Assembly: GCA_003510325.1 (NCBI GenBank)
Contig: DONB01000300.1
Coordinates: 3,096 to 12,309 of the forward strand
From: Thiobacillus sp.
GTDB taxonomy: Bacteria > Pseudomonadota > Gammaproteobacteria > Burkholderiales > Thiobacillaceae
Direction: 5' to 3'
DNA: 9,214 bases
Shown: piece after piece, positions 1 through 6,621 of the stretch
How the letters are laid out: every line of letters starts with the position of its first letter
Position numbering within the stretch: the stretch's first letter is position 1
Notes under the pieces: model-generated
Told to the model about the DNA's origin: nothing
Databases searched by the model: none
Seen by the model: the letters and a program-made list of their open reading frames with translations, nothing else
Translations under genes and position numbers: made by a program

Positions 1-269
1 CCGCCGGTGACGCACACGGTCGGCACGCCATACTCCGCCACCCGCGCCAGCAGGGACGTCAGGGTGACGGTCTGGCCGCCCTGAAAGCTGTAGGGCGTGT
101 CGCACCAGCGGCAGCGCAGCGGGCAACCGGCGAGGCGGATGAATACCGTCGGCAGGCCGGCACGGCTGGTTTCGCCCTGCAGCGAGAGGAAGATTTCCGT
201 GATGCGGAGCGTGGTTGTTGATGCTTTAGCGTCAGTAGTGCGTGGGTGTTGCCGCCTTGTCGGCTCCAC
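1..269 (-). CDS. queE: 7-carboxy-7-deazaguanine synthase QueE, 5' part (runs off the left edge)
   Basis: QueE is a radical-SAM enzyme that converts 6-carboxy-5,6,7,8-tetrahydropterin to 7-carboxy-7-deazaguanine on the queuosine path. About 89 codons are present. The family start [12 protein letters not shown] is followed by the iron-sulfur cysteine motif CPLRCRWC (CX3CX2C), then WCDTPYSF and, at the edge, VCVTGG. The frame has no ATG. I chose GTG at 269..267 because a strong Shine-Dalgarno (GGGGGAGG, 285..278) lies 8 nt upstream; the GTG at 275 is too close to it. This start adds about 20 poorly conserved-looking residues ([19 protein letters not shown]) before the usual family N-terminus. 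No ATG, GTG or TTG occurs between that GTG and the conserved part. It follows cpoB after 134 nt, in the same direction. The family call is firm; the exact start is less certain. Confidence 0.93.
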   Translation of the reverse strand, partial: MEPTRRQHPRTTDAKASTTTLRITEIFLSLQGETSRAGLPTVFIRLAGCPLRCRWCDTPYSFQGGQTVTLTSLLARVAEYGVPTVCVTG

Positions 270-334
270 AACCACGGCCTCCCCCTCGCGGGGAGAACCA
301 CGGCCTGCCCCTTGAGGCTGGAGCGTGGTCGTTG
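206..334 (-). repeat. Cluster of short direct and complementary repeats in the queE leader
   Basis: Two direct repeat pairs are visible on the minus strand. AGGCCGTGGTT occurs exactly at 306..296 and 280..270. CAACGACCACGCTCC at 334..320 matches CAACAACCACGCTCC at 220..206 at 14 of 15 bases. The two families are complementary to each other through CGTGGTT and AACCACG. The first copies could pair (330..324 with 302..296, 7 bp including one G-U), and so could the second copies (276..268 with 218..210, 9 bp perfect). The last pairing would cover part of the queE start codon. The repeats span the intergenic leader and the first queE codons. Confidence 0.55.
278..285 (-). promoter_or_regulatory. 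Strong Shine-Dalgarno of queE, inside a hairpin
   Basis: On the minus strand GGGGGAGG lies 8 nt before the GTG at 269 and decides the queE start. It also forms the 3' arm of a hairpin with CTCCCC (295..290) over the loop GCGAG (289..285), pairing with GGGGAG at 284..279. The ribosome site may therefore be masked until the hairpin opens. The pairing is read by eye; regulation is inference. Confidence 0.55.
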
Positions 335-403
335 CCGCCGCGCCGATGCCGGCGACACGAACCACCCCTTGCGGGTCAGGCGTGAGCGATTCCGGCACAG
401 CGT

Positions 404-1198
404 TTACTTCAGTGCTGCCAGCCGGCGTGCGGCGAGTGTGGCGGCATGGGTGTCGGGGTGCTTCGCCACGATTTCCTCGAGCGTCTTGCGTGCGCCCGCC
501 AGGTTGTCCAGCGCAAGCTGGTTGGAGGCGATGTTGAGCAGCGCGTCAGGCACCTTGGGGCTGGCGGGATAGGCCGCGACCAGCTTCTGCTGGTGCGCCA
601 GCGCGGTTTTGTAATCCTTCAGGGCGTAGTGCGAATAGCCGATCCAGTATTGCGCGTTGGCGGCCAGTTCGCTTTTCGGATGGTCCTTGAGAAAACCCTT
701 GAAGCCGGCGATGGCTGCCGGATAGTTGGCCTCGCGGAACTGGGCCAGCGCCGCTTCGTAGCTGCGCGATTCGGCGGTGGGTTCGGACGCCGCCCCTGCT
801 GCGGGGGGAGCGGACGCCGAGGCGGCCGACTGCGCTTCCTCGACCCCGGCAGCGGGCTTGGCCGCCTTGGCAAGATCGGCGATGCGCTGGTCGAGGTCGG
901 CATACAGGTCGTTCTGTCGTTTGCCCAGCGTCTCCAGCTTGTGTCCCTGGACTTCGTCCTGGCCGCGCATCCGGGCGAGTTCGGCCTTGAGCGTTTCGAC
1001 TTCCTTCAGCAAGCCGAGCAACTGCTCGTTTTTCTGCATCGCCGACTCCAGCTTGCCGAGCCGCGCGTCGACCGCATCCATCCGCTGCTGCAGCGCCTGG
1101 ATCTGACGGGTGAGCTCGGCGCTATTGCCGAACAGCTGCGCCCACGCCGGCTGGGCCAGCGCGAGCGTGCATGCGAGAACCAGACCGGTGCGCCGCAT
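404..1198 (-). CDS. cpoB: Tol-Pal system protein CpoB (YbgF), periplasmic TPR protein
   Basis: CpoB is a periplasmic partner of TolA that coordinates outer-membrane constriction with peptidoglycan synthesis at division (known for E. coli). The 264-residue product has a signal peptide of about 20 residues ending in AWA before QLFGN. Next comes a coiled-coil region at about 26-110 ([20 protein letters not shown] and following), the trimerisation part of the family. An Ala/Pro-rich linker covers about 111-144. TPR-type repeats fill about 146-264: [20 protein letters not shown], then [20 protein letters not shown], then [20 protein letters not shown]. The frame is open further upstream inside pal. 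I chose ATG at 1198 because it gives a clean signal peptide, lies 7 nt after the pal stop and has a weak AAGG upstream. It is the last gene of the tol-pal block; no intrinsic terminator is visible after it. Confidence 0.95.
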   Translation of the reverse strand: MRRTGLVLACTLALAQPAWAQLFGNSAELTRQIQALQQRMDAVDARLGKLESAMQKNEQLLGLLKEVETLKAELARMRGQDEVQGHKLETLGKRQNDLYADLDQRIADLAKAAKPAAGVEEAQSAASASAPPAAGAASEPTAESRSYEAALAQFREANYPAAIAGFKGFLKDHPKSELAANAQYWIGYSHYALKDYKTALAHQQKLVAAYPASPKVPDALLNIASNQLALDNLAGARKTLEEIVAKHPDTHAATLAARRLAALK

Positions 1199-1205
1199 CA
1201 GGACC

Positions 1206-1760
1206 TTACTCGTCGCCATACACCACATCAGTGCGGCGATTCTCGGCGTAGGCCTCTTCGGTGTCAGCCTCGTTGCGCGGCTTTTCCTCGCCGAAGCTGA
1301 TCGCTTCCATCTGCGCATCGCTCACGCCCAGCACGGCCAGCGCCTTGCGAACGGCTTCGGCACGCTTCTGCCCCAGCGCCAGGTTGTACTCGCGGCTGCC
1401 GCGTTCGTCGGCATTGCCCTGCAGGATCACGCGCGCATCGCGCTTCGCCGCCAGATAGCCGGCGTGCGCTTCGAGCATCGGGCGGTATTCATCCTTCACC
1501 ACGTAGCTGTCGAAATCGAAATGGACGCTGCGCTTGGACAGCGGGCTGGCCGGATCCTTGCGCGGATCGCCGGCGTCGCCGGGCAGCGCGCTGCCCGCCA
1601 CGCCGGCGCCGCTCACGCCGGTGCTTTCCGCGCCGGCAGCCGGGGTGGTCGCTGCGGTGCCGCTGCCGGTGCGATCTTCGACGGTCGCTTCCTTACCGCC
1701 GGTGGTGCTGCATGCGGACACGGTCAGTGCAAGCAAAACGGGCCAGAAAATCTTGTTCAT
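1206..1760 (-). CDS. pal: Peptidoglycan-associated lipoprotein Pal
   Basis: Pal is the outer-membrane lipoprotein that binds peptidoglycan and TolB, tethering the outer membrane to the wall and constricting it at division. The 184-residue product has a lipoprotein signal with lipobox VSAC, so Cys17 is the lipidated residue. A flexible Gly/Ala/Ser/Pro-rich linker runs to about residue 73. An OmpA-like domain covers about 75-181. It holds NADERGSREYNLALGQKRA, in which Asp118 and Arg133 match the spacing of the two diaminopimelate-contacting residues known in OmpA-like domains, and ENRRTDVVY near the end. ATG at 1760 is chosen over an in-frame ATG 27 nt upstream because it follows AAGGAG by 6 nt and gives the lipobox at the usual place. 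It sits 78 nt after tolB and 7 nt before cpoB. Confidence 0.97.
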   Translation of the reverse strand: MNKIFWPVLLALTVSACSTTGGKEATVEDRTGSGTAATTPAAGAESTGVSGAGVAGSALPGDAGDPRKDPASPLSKRSVHFDFDSYVVKDEYRPMLEAHAGYLAAKRDARVILQGNADERGSREYNLALGQKRAEAVRKALAVLGVSDAQMEAISFGEEKPRNEADTEEAYAENRRTDVVYGDE

Positions 1761-1766
1761 TTGTCT

Positions 1767-1772
1767 CTCCTT
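1767..1772 (-). promoter_or_regulatory. Ribosome binding site of pal
   Basis: On the minus strand AAGGAG lies 6 nt before the ATG at 1760. It is one of the strongest Shine-Dalgarno matches in the window, which fits the high Pal abundance known in other bacteria. It settles the pal start against the in-frame ATG at 1787. Confidence 0.8.
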
Positions 1773-1800
1773 GTTGAATGAAAACACTTCATCATAGGCC

Positions 1801-1821
1801 GTCCGGGCGTGATGCCCGAAC
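1801..1821 (-). other. Hairpin between tolB and pal
   Basis: On the minus strand GTTCGGGC (1821..1814), loop ATCAC (1813..1809) and GCCCGGAC (1808..1801) form an 8-bp stem with one G-U pair. No U-tract follows, so it is not a standard intrinsic terminator. It could protect or process the pal-cpoB part of the message. A TATGAT box follows at 1796..1791, but it lacks a good -35 box. Confidence 0.5.
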
Positions 1822-1838
1822 CGCCCGCTCCCTGCTCT

Positions 1839-3113
1839 CTAAGGCCCCCAGGCCGGCTCGCGGGCATCCACGCCCGATTCCGACAGGCGCGCACGGGTCT
1901 GGCCATCCAGACTCACCGTGCCCAGAATCCCACGGCCGCCCAGCACCGTGGCATACAGCACCGCCTGGCCGTTGGGCGCGAAGCTGGGCGACTCGTCGCG
2001 CGCGGTATCGGTCAGCACGCGAATCTGGCCCGTGGCCAGGTCGTGCAGGACCACCCTGAAACGCCCCTCGTCGCGATTGATGTAGGCCAGGCTCTTGCCG
2101 TCCGGGCTGACCGCGGGTGACACATTGTAGCTGCCGCTGAAGCTCACCCGCCGGGGCTCGCCGCCGCTGACCGCCATCTGGTAGATCTGCGCGCTGCCGC
2201 CGCGGTCCGAGGTGAAATAGAGGGTTTTTCCGTCGGGCGAGAACACCGGCTCGGTATCGAGGTTGCCGCCGCGGGTCAGGCGGGCGAGCCCGCTGCCATC
2301 GGCATTGATCAGATAAATCTGCGAGGCCGCGTCGCGCGTCAGCACCACGGCCAGACGGCGGCCGTCGGGGGCCCAGGCGGGTGCCGAATTGGAGCCCTTG
2401 AATGCCGCGACCTTGCGGCGACTGCCGTCCTTCAGGGACTGCACGTAGACCACCGGTTTTCTGTCCTCGAACGACACGTACACCAGGCGCGAGCCGTCGG
2501 GCGAGAATCGGGGCGAAATCACCGACTCGCCGGAACGCACGACGGTGCGCGGATTTTGCCCATCGGCATCGGCCACTTTCAACTCATAACGCTTGCCCTG
2601 CTTCTGCACATAGGCGATGCGGCTGCTGAAGGCACCCCGGGTTCCGGTCAGACGTTCATAGATGATGTCTGCGATCTGGTGGGCCGTGGCGCGCCACTGC
2701 CCCGCTGAAATGTTGTAGCTGTAACCGGCAAGCTGGGTATGCTTGATCACGTCCAGCAGATAGAAGCGGACTTCGAAGCGCCCGCCGGGCAGCGCCGCGA
2801 CCTGGCCGATCACCAGTGCGTCCGCGCCTTTGCCGCGCCAGACGCTGTAGTCGACCTGGGCGGGCGCGACCGGCTGCGGCGCCCCCTCGAGGCCCACCCG
2901 CCTGAATCGCCCGCTGCGCTCGAGATCGTCTCCCGCGATCTGCGACAGGGCCGGAGCCGGCTGGCCGGAAGCCGCCTGAAACGGCACCATCGCCACCGCG
3001 ATCTTGTTGGCTGCACCGCCGATCACCTGGATCTCCATTGCGGCACGCGCGGAAAATGGCGCACACAGCAATGCCAGACACAACAGGGGAAACAGCAGAA
3101 CGGCACGCAGCAT
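1839..3113 (-). CDS. tolB: Tol-Pal system beta-propeller protein TolB
   Basis: TolB is a soluble periplasmic protein that binds Pal through its propeller and TolA through its mature N-terminus, so that TolA can release Pal from TolB. The 424-residue product has a signal peptide of about 24 residues ending in ARA, before AMEIQVIGGAAN. The N-terminal alpha/beta domain covers about 26-160. The six-bladed propeller follows, with PD40-type repeats: SPRFSPDG (from 200), APAWAPDG (244), EPVFSPDG (288), SPAVSPDG (332), SPSFAPNG (375) and a closing EPAWGP at the end. The frame also holds an ATG at 3164, but that start would bury the signal sequence behind 17 residues, so ATG at 3113 is chosen. It has no good Shine-Dalgarno. 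Length and order match the family. It lies 102 nt after tolA. Confidence 0.96.
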   Translation of the reverse strand: MLRAVLLFPLLCLALLCAPFSARAAMEIQVIGGAANKIAVAMVPFQAASGQPAPALSQIAGDDLERSGRFRRVGLEGAPQPVAPAQVDYSVWRGKGADALVIGQVAALPGGRFEVRFYLLDVIKHTQLAGYSYNISAGQWRATAHQIADIIYERLTGTRGAFSSRIAYVQKQGKRYELKVADADGQNPRTVVRSGESVISPRFSPDGSRLVYVSFEDRKPVVYVQSLKDGSRRKVAAFKGSNSAPAWAPDGRRLAVVLTRDAASQIYLINADGSGLARLTRGGNLDTEPVFSPDGKTLYFTSDRGGSAQIYQMAVSGGEPRRVSFSGSYNVSPAVSPDGKSLAYINRDEGRFRVVLHDLATGQIRVLTDTARDESPSFAPNGQAVLYATVLGGRGILGTVSLDGQTRARLSESGVDAREPAWGP

Positions 3114-3166
3114 GGGAGTGGGGATCTCGATCAAATGAACTCGATTTGCGGATGAGTTTAGCATGG

Positions 3167-3204
3167 GCCGGCATGGCCGGCCGGCGCTCCGGCGCCCGTG
3201 CCGG
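3167..3204 (-). other. GC-rich structured gap between tolA and tolB
   Basis: Several overlapping hairpins can form here. On the minus strand CCGGCA (3204..3199) can pair with TGCCGG (3173..3168). Inside that, GGCGC (3196..3192) pairs with GCGCC (3187..3183) over CGGA. An alternative is GCCGGC (3181..3176) with GCCGGC (3172..3167) over CAT. No U-tract follows on the minus strand. It may modulate read-through or message stability between tolQRA and tolB-pal; the role is inference. Confidence 0.5.
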
Positions 3205-3215
3205 AAGCAGACTCG

Positions 3216-4049
3216 CTATTTGGGGCGATGAACGAAGGAAAGTTCCGGAACGAACGCGGCCCGCGCATCGCGATCGGCGGGCAGCGGCAACGGCGAGGAC
3301 TTTTCGATGGCGCGCACCACGGCCTCGTCGTACGCCGCGTTGCCGCTCGTTTTCGTCACGCGCACGTTCTGGACTTCTCCGGTGGGCAGCAGCTTCACCA
3401 GGCAGCGCACCTCGGGGTTGCCGGTCAGGTTGTCGGGCAGGCGGGTATTGCCGCGCACCGTGGCGCTGATCAGGTCGCGATACTGCCCGACCACGCTCGC
3501 CACTTCGGCCTGCCGCTTGCTGGCGGCTGCACGCGCTTCGGCCTGTTTCGCCAGACGCGTCCGGTTGGCCGCCTCTTCGTCCGCCATCCGCTGGATCGCC
3601 TCCTCGTCTTCCATCTGGCGCAGCAGTTCGCGTTTTTTCTGTTCGGCAACCTGCTTCTCGCGCGCCGCCCTGGCCGCTTCGGCACGGGCCTTTTCTTCGG
3701 CCTGCTGCAGGGCCTGCTGCTTTTTGAGGCGCTCGGCTTCAGCCTTCTTTTTTTCCAGCGCAATATCGGGGGGCTTGGGCGGTGGGGGCGTCTTCACCTC
3801 CGGCGCGGGCGCAGGTTCGGGCTTGACCGCTTTCGGCTGCGGCCTGGGCGTTCTTTCCGCGACGGGCGGCGGAGGCGCCGGCAGCGATTCCCACACGTCG
3901 ACCATCACCGGCGCAGGATGCTGGGTCTGCCAGGACACGCCGAACACCAGCAGCAACACGAACAGCAGATGCACGCCCAGCGCCAGGGCGCCGGCGGCGA
4001 GCTTGGGAACGGGGCGGGAGACGAAAGGCGCGTCTGCCGGGATATTCAT
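3216..4049 (-). CDS. tolA: TolA, energy-transducing periplasm-spanning protein
   Basis: TolA transmits proton-motive force from TolQR across the periplasm to TolB and Pal. In the 277-residue product a single membrane helix covers about 17-40 and carries His27, the likely match of the functionally important His22 of E. coli TolA. A proline-rich stretch (about 46-94; PAPPPPV, TPPPPKPP) follows. A long charged Ala/Lys/Glu/Gln-rich helix covers about 96-183 (domain II). A TonB-like C-terminal domain covers about 184-277 (VRCLVKLLPTGEVQNVRVTK, AYDEAVVRAIEKSSPLPLP). At the E. coli Ser18 position of the membrane motif this protein has Ala23. Domain III shows one cysteine (Cys216). It is shorter than E. 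coli TolA (about 420 residues), mainly in the helical part. The ATG overlaps the tolR stop (ATGA), so coupled translation is likely. Confidence 0.95.
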   Translation of the reverse strand: MNIPADAPFVSRPVPKLAAGALALGVHLLFVLLLVFGVSWQTQHPAPVMVDVWESLPAPPPPVAERTPRPQPKAVKPEPAPAPEVKTPPPPKPPDIALEKKKAEAERLKKQQALQQAEEKARAEAARAAREKQVAEQKKRELLRQMEDEEAIQRMADEEAANRTRLAKQAEARAAASKRQAEVASVVGQYRDLISATVRGNTRLPDNLTGNPEVRCLVKLLPTGEVQNVRVTKTSGNAAYDEAVVRAIEKSSPLPLPADRDARAAFVPELSFVHRPK

Positions 4050-4456
4050 CTGGCCGGGCGGGCGAGCAGGCCGATGCGGGTGATCTGCATCTGCTGCAAG
4101 AGCGCCATCGTGTTCATCACTTCCTCGTAGCGGACATCCTTGTCAGCCGCGATGACCACCGGCTGATCCGGCAGGGCGCTGTGAAGCGCCGCAATTTCCG
4201 CCGCCAGCTCCGACTTCGCCACCACCCGCTCGTCGCCCGCCACGGCGCGGTTTTTCAGCACATACTCGCCCGACTTCTTGATGATGACTTCGAGCGGCTG
4301 CGCCGGAGACTGCGAGGTCTTGCCGACGCTGGGCAGTTCGACCTGGGCGGGATTGATGAAGGGCGCGGTCACCATGAAGATGACCAGCAGCACCAGCATC
4401 ACGTCGATCATCGGAACGACATTGATCTGGGCGACCTGCTTGCGGGTGCGCGCCAT
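4046..4456 (-). CDS. tolR: TolR, ExbD-family motor subunit
   Basis: TolR works with TolQ as the inner-membrane proton channel that powers TolA. The 136-residue product has a short cytoplasmic N-terminus (MARTRKQ) and one membrane helix in INVVPMIDVMLVLLVIFMVT (11-30). Asp18 is in the place of the essential membrane aspartate (Asp23 of E. coli TolR). The ExbD-like periplasmic domain follows, with VELPSVG (38-44), AADKDVRYEEVM and, near the end, RIGLLARP. Length matches the family. It starts 3 nt after the tolQ stop and overlaps tolA by 4 nt, so the three motor genes are translated as a tight set. Confidence 0.97.
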   Translation of the reverse strand: MARTRKQVAQINVVPMIDVMLVLLVIFMVTAPFINPAQVELPSVGKTSQSPAQPLEVIIKKSGEYVLKNRAVAGDERVVAKSELAAEIAALHSALPDQPVVIAADKDVRYEEVMNTMALLQQMQITRIGLLARPAR

Positions 4457-4459
4457 GAA

Positions 4460-5155
4460 TCAGTCCGCCTTCGACGTCACCTGGCGCTGCAGGATGTTGG
4501 AAAACTCCTCCATGAAGCTTTCCATGCGGTTGGCCAGACGGTCGATGTCGTGGGTATAACGGTTGTAGCCGACCACGGCGGGAATGGCGGCGAACAGCCC
4601 CATGGCGGTGGCGATCAGGGCCTCGGCGATGCCCGGCGCGACCTGCGCCAGCGTGGCCTGCGCCACGCTCGACAGCCCCATGAAGGCGATCATGATGCCC
4701 CACACGGTGCCGAACAGGCCGACGTAGGGCGACACCGAACCGACGGTGGCGAGAAACGACAGGTGCGACTCGAGGCCATCGAGTTCGCGCTGGTAGGTGG
4801 CGCGCATGGCCCGGCGGGTGCCGTCGATGATGACGTTGAGCGACAGGCCGGCCTGCTGCCTCAGCTTGATGAACTCGCTGAATCCGGCCGCGAAGATGCG
4901 TTCCATCTCGCCTGCCTCCGCGCGCTCGGCCGCCACCCGCTGGTACATGACATTGATATCGCCGCCACCCCAGAACTCGCGCTCGAAGCTGTCGGTCACG
5001 CGCAGGGCGCGCTTCAGCGCGAACAGCTTGATGAAGATGAACCACCATGACAACAGCGAGGCGCCCAGCAGCAGCAGCATGACAAGCTGCACCGGCACCG
5101 ATGCGTTGAGGATGAGATGGAAGAGCGAGAGGTCCTGGCTGAGTTCTGGATTCAC
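4460..5155 (-). CDS. tolQ: TolQ, ExbB/MotA-family motor subunit
   Basis: TolQ forms the inner-membrane ring around the TolR helices and drives TolA. The 231-residue product has membrane helices at about 20-44, 135-160 and 170-196, with a large cytoplasmic loop between the first two. GSVSPYVGLFGTVWGIMIAF and IAEALIATAMGLFAAIPAVV are the family signatures. Thr150 and Thr183 match E. coli Thr145 and Thr178, which line the proton path. The start is GTG at 5155, not ATG, and it overlaps the ybgC stop as GTGA. No Shine-Dalgarno is visible before it, so translation probably depends on ribosomes ending ybgC. The next in-frame methionine (Met26) would remove part of the first helix, so the GTG is well supported. 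Confidence 0.96.
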   Translation of the reverse strand: MNPELSQDLSLFHLILNASVPVQLVMLLLLGASLLSWWFIFIKLFALKRALRVTDSFEREFWGGGDINVMYQRVAAERAEAGEMERIFAAGFSEFIKLRQQAGLSLNVIIDGTRRAMRATYQRELDGLESHLSFLATVGSVSPYVGLFGTVWGIMIAFMGLSSVAQATLAQVAPGIAEALIATAMGLFAAIPAVVGYNRYTHDIDRLANRMESFMEEFSNILQRQVTSKAD

Positions 5156-5553
5156 GTCGTGTGGGTCAGTGCCTGAAGTATCGTTGCGGGCATTTTAACG
5201 GGTTTGAAATTCGCCGCGTCGACGCACGCCAGCGTGACTACGGCTTCTGCCAGACAGACGGCGCCCCGCTTGAGTTCCTGCTTCACGACGAGGCTGGCGC
5301 GCCCGGCCTCGTGCAGGCTGACCGACACGTCGAGCGCATCGTTGAAGCGCGCCGGCGACCGATAATCGATTTCCACCCGCCGCACCACGAACACGATTCC
5401 CGCCTCGTCGCGCAACTGATCCTGCTCGAAGCCGAATGCACGCAGCCACTCGCTGCGAGCACGCTCCATGAACTTCAGATAGTTGGCGTAGTAGACCACG
5501 CCGCCCGCATCGGTGTCTTCCCAGTAGACGCGGACCGGCCAGTGAAACGTCAT
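5152..5553 (-). CDS. ybgC: YbgC, tol-pal-associated acyl-CoA thioesterase
   Basis: YbgC is a cytoplasmic hotdog-fold thioesterase of the 4-hydroxybenzoyl-CoA type, almost always encoded first in the tol-pal operon; its in vivo substrate is debated (short-chain or phospholipid-linked acyl thioesters). The 133-residue product carries the family motif YWEDTDAGGVVYYANYLKFM (10-29) followed by ERAR, with Asp15 in the catalytic aspartate position. Further typical stretches are VFVVRRVEIDYRSPARFND and VTLACVD. Length is usual for the family. ATG at 5553 lies 2 nt after the ruvB stop, and the gene overlaps tolQ by 4 nt. This ties the tol cluster to ruvB in one probable transcript. Confidence 0.95.
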   Translation of the reverse strand: MTFHWPVRVYWEDTDAGGVVYYANYLKFMERARSEWLRAFGFEQDQLRDEAGIVFVVRRVEIDYRSPARFNDALDVSVSLHEAGRASLVVKQELKRGAVCLAEAVVTLACVDAANFKPVKMPATILQALTHTT

Positions 5554-5555
5554 GC

Positions 5556-6587
5556 TCAGAACAAGTCCGCGCCGGACTCGCCGGGCGGCGGTGCGAAGCC
5601 GAGATGGCGATACGCCAGCGGCGTGGCGATGCGGCCGCGCGGGGTGCGCTGCAGGTAACCCTGCTGGATCAGGAAAGGCTCGAGCACGTCCTCGATGGTG
5701 TCGCGCTCCTCGCCGATGGCGGCGGCGAGGTTGTCCAGCCCGACCGGCCCGCCCATGAATTTCTCGACCACCGCCGACAGCAATTTTCTGTCCATGACGT
5801 CGAGGCCGGCCCGGTCCACATCCAACATCACCAGCGCCGCATCCGCCACCGCGCCTGTGGCCTGGCCACCCGCTTTCACTTCGGCGTAGTCGCGCACCCG
5901 CCGCAGCAGGCGGTTGGCGATGCGCGGGGTACCGCGCGAGCGTTTGGCAATTTCCAGCGCGCCGGCCTCGTCCAGGTTCATCTGCAACAGGCCCGCCGAG
6001 CGGTGAACGATGAAGCCGAGCTCCTCCGCCGAATAGAACTCCAGCCGCGCGACGATGCCGAAGCGGTCGCGCAGCGGGTTGGTCAGCATGCCGGCGCGCG
6101 TAGTGGCGCCGACCAGGGTGAACGGCGGCAGGTCGAGCTTGACCGAGCGCGCCGCCGGCCCCTCGCCGATCATGATGTCGATCTGGAAATCCTCCAGCGC
6201 CGGATACAGCACCTCCTCCACCACGGGACTCAGGCGATGGATCTCGTCGATGAACAGTACATCGTGCGGCTCGAGGTTGGTCAGGAGCGCCGCCAGATCG
6301 CCCGCACGCTCCAGCACCGGGCCTGAGGTCTGGCGCAGGTTGACGCCCATCTCGCGCGCAATGATGTGCGCCAGCGTGGTCTTGCCCAGGCCCGGCGGAC
6401 CGAACAGCAGCACGTGGTCGAGCGCCTCGCTGCGATTGCGCGCGGCGTGGATGAAGATTTCGAGCTGTTCGCGCGCCTTCGCCTGGCCGACGTATTCGGC
6501 CAGCGTGCGCGGCCGCAGCGCACGTTCGATCTGTTCTTCCTGCGGACTGACGGCGGCGGGGGCAATAAGACGGTCGGTTTCGATCAT
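5556..6587 (-). CDS. ruvB: Holliday junction branch-migration ATPase RuvB
   Basis: RuvB is the AAA+ hexameric motor that pulls DNA through the RuvA-bound Holliday junction. The 343-residue product starts MIETDRLI, as in E. coli RuvB. Walker A is GPPGLGKTT (63-71, Lys69). Walker B is LFIDEIHR (111-118, Asp114 and Glu115). Sensor 1 is GATTR (160-164). The arginine finger is Arg175 in LRDRFG, by alignment with E. coli Arg174. Sensor 2 lies in [13 protein letters not shown] (218-230). The winged-helix end holds [19 protein letters not shown] and [10 protein letters not shown]. The frame stays open upstream to an ATG at 6701, but that part lies mostly in the cyclase gene and is not RuvB-like; ATG at 6587 gives the family start. 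No good Shine-Dalgarno is seen. It lies 34 nt after the cyclase, not next to ruvA. Confidence 0.98.
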   Translation of the reverse strand: MIETDRLIAPAAVSPQEEQIERALRPRTLAEYVGQAKAREQLEIFIHAARNRSEALDHVLLFGPPGLGKTTLAHIIAREMGVNLRQTSGPVLERAGDLAALLTNLEPHDVLFIDEIHRLSPVVEEVLYPALEDFQIDIMIGEGPAARSVKLDLPPFTLVGATTRAGMLTNPLRDRFGIVARLEFYSAEELGFIVHRSAGLLQMNLDEAGALEIAKRSRGTPRIANRLLRRVRDYAEVKAGGQATGAVADAALVMLDVDRAGLDVMDRKLLSAVVEKFMGGPVGLDNLAAAIGEERDTIEDVLEPFLIQQGYLQRTPRGRIATPLAYRHLGFAPPPGESGADLF

Positions 6588-6603
6588 GGCGCCGGAGGCT
6601 GGG

Positions 6604-6616
6604 GTGCGTGTCGCAC
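6604..6616 (-). other. Small hairpin between the cyclase gene and ruvB
   Basis: The 34-nt gap holds GTGCG-ACA-CGCAC on the minus strand, a 5-bp stem with a 3-nt loop. No U-tract follows, so it is not a terminator. It could be chance in GC-rich DNA. Confidence 0.3.
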
Positions 6617-6621
6617 GAATT

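Noticed and set aside
341..354. CGCCG-GCAT-CGGCG stem after cpoB as a terminator
   Set aside because: The stem is only 5 bp and is followed by GC-rich sequence, not a U-tract, on the minus strand.
206..403. preQ1 riboswitch upstream of queE
   Set aside because: The gene context fits, but I cannot find the small conserved preQ1-I core or its A-rich tail. The leader is kept only as an unclassified structured region.
446..1300. Plus-strand open frame of 284 codons opposite cpoB and the pal 3' end
   Set aside because: It is an antisense shadow of confidently identified genes, with no domain and no ribosome site noted.
1791..1819. Sigma-70 promoter for pal (TATGAT box)
   Set aside because: The -10-like box is good, but the sequence 17-18 nt upstream (TCGGGC or TTCGGG) is a poor -35 box and lies in the hairpin. 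It is not listed as a promoter.
3198..4130. Plus-strand open frame of 310 codons opposite tolA
   Set aside because: It mirrors the Ala/Lys/Glu-rich and proline-rich tolA coding sequence. The Phe/Leu/Arg/Gly-rich product follows from that composition, not from selection.
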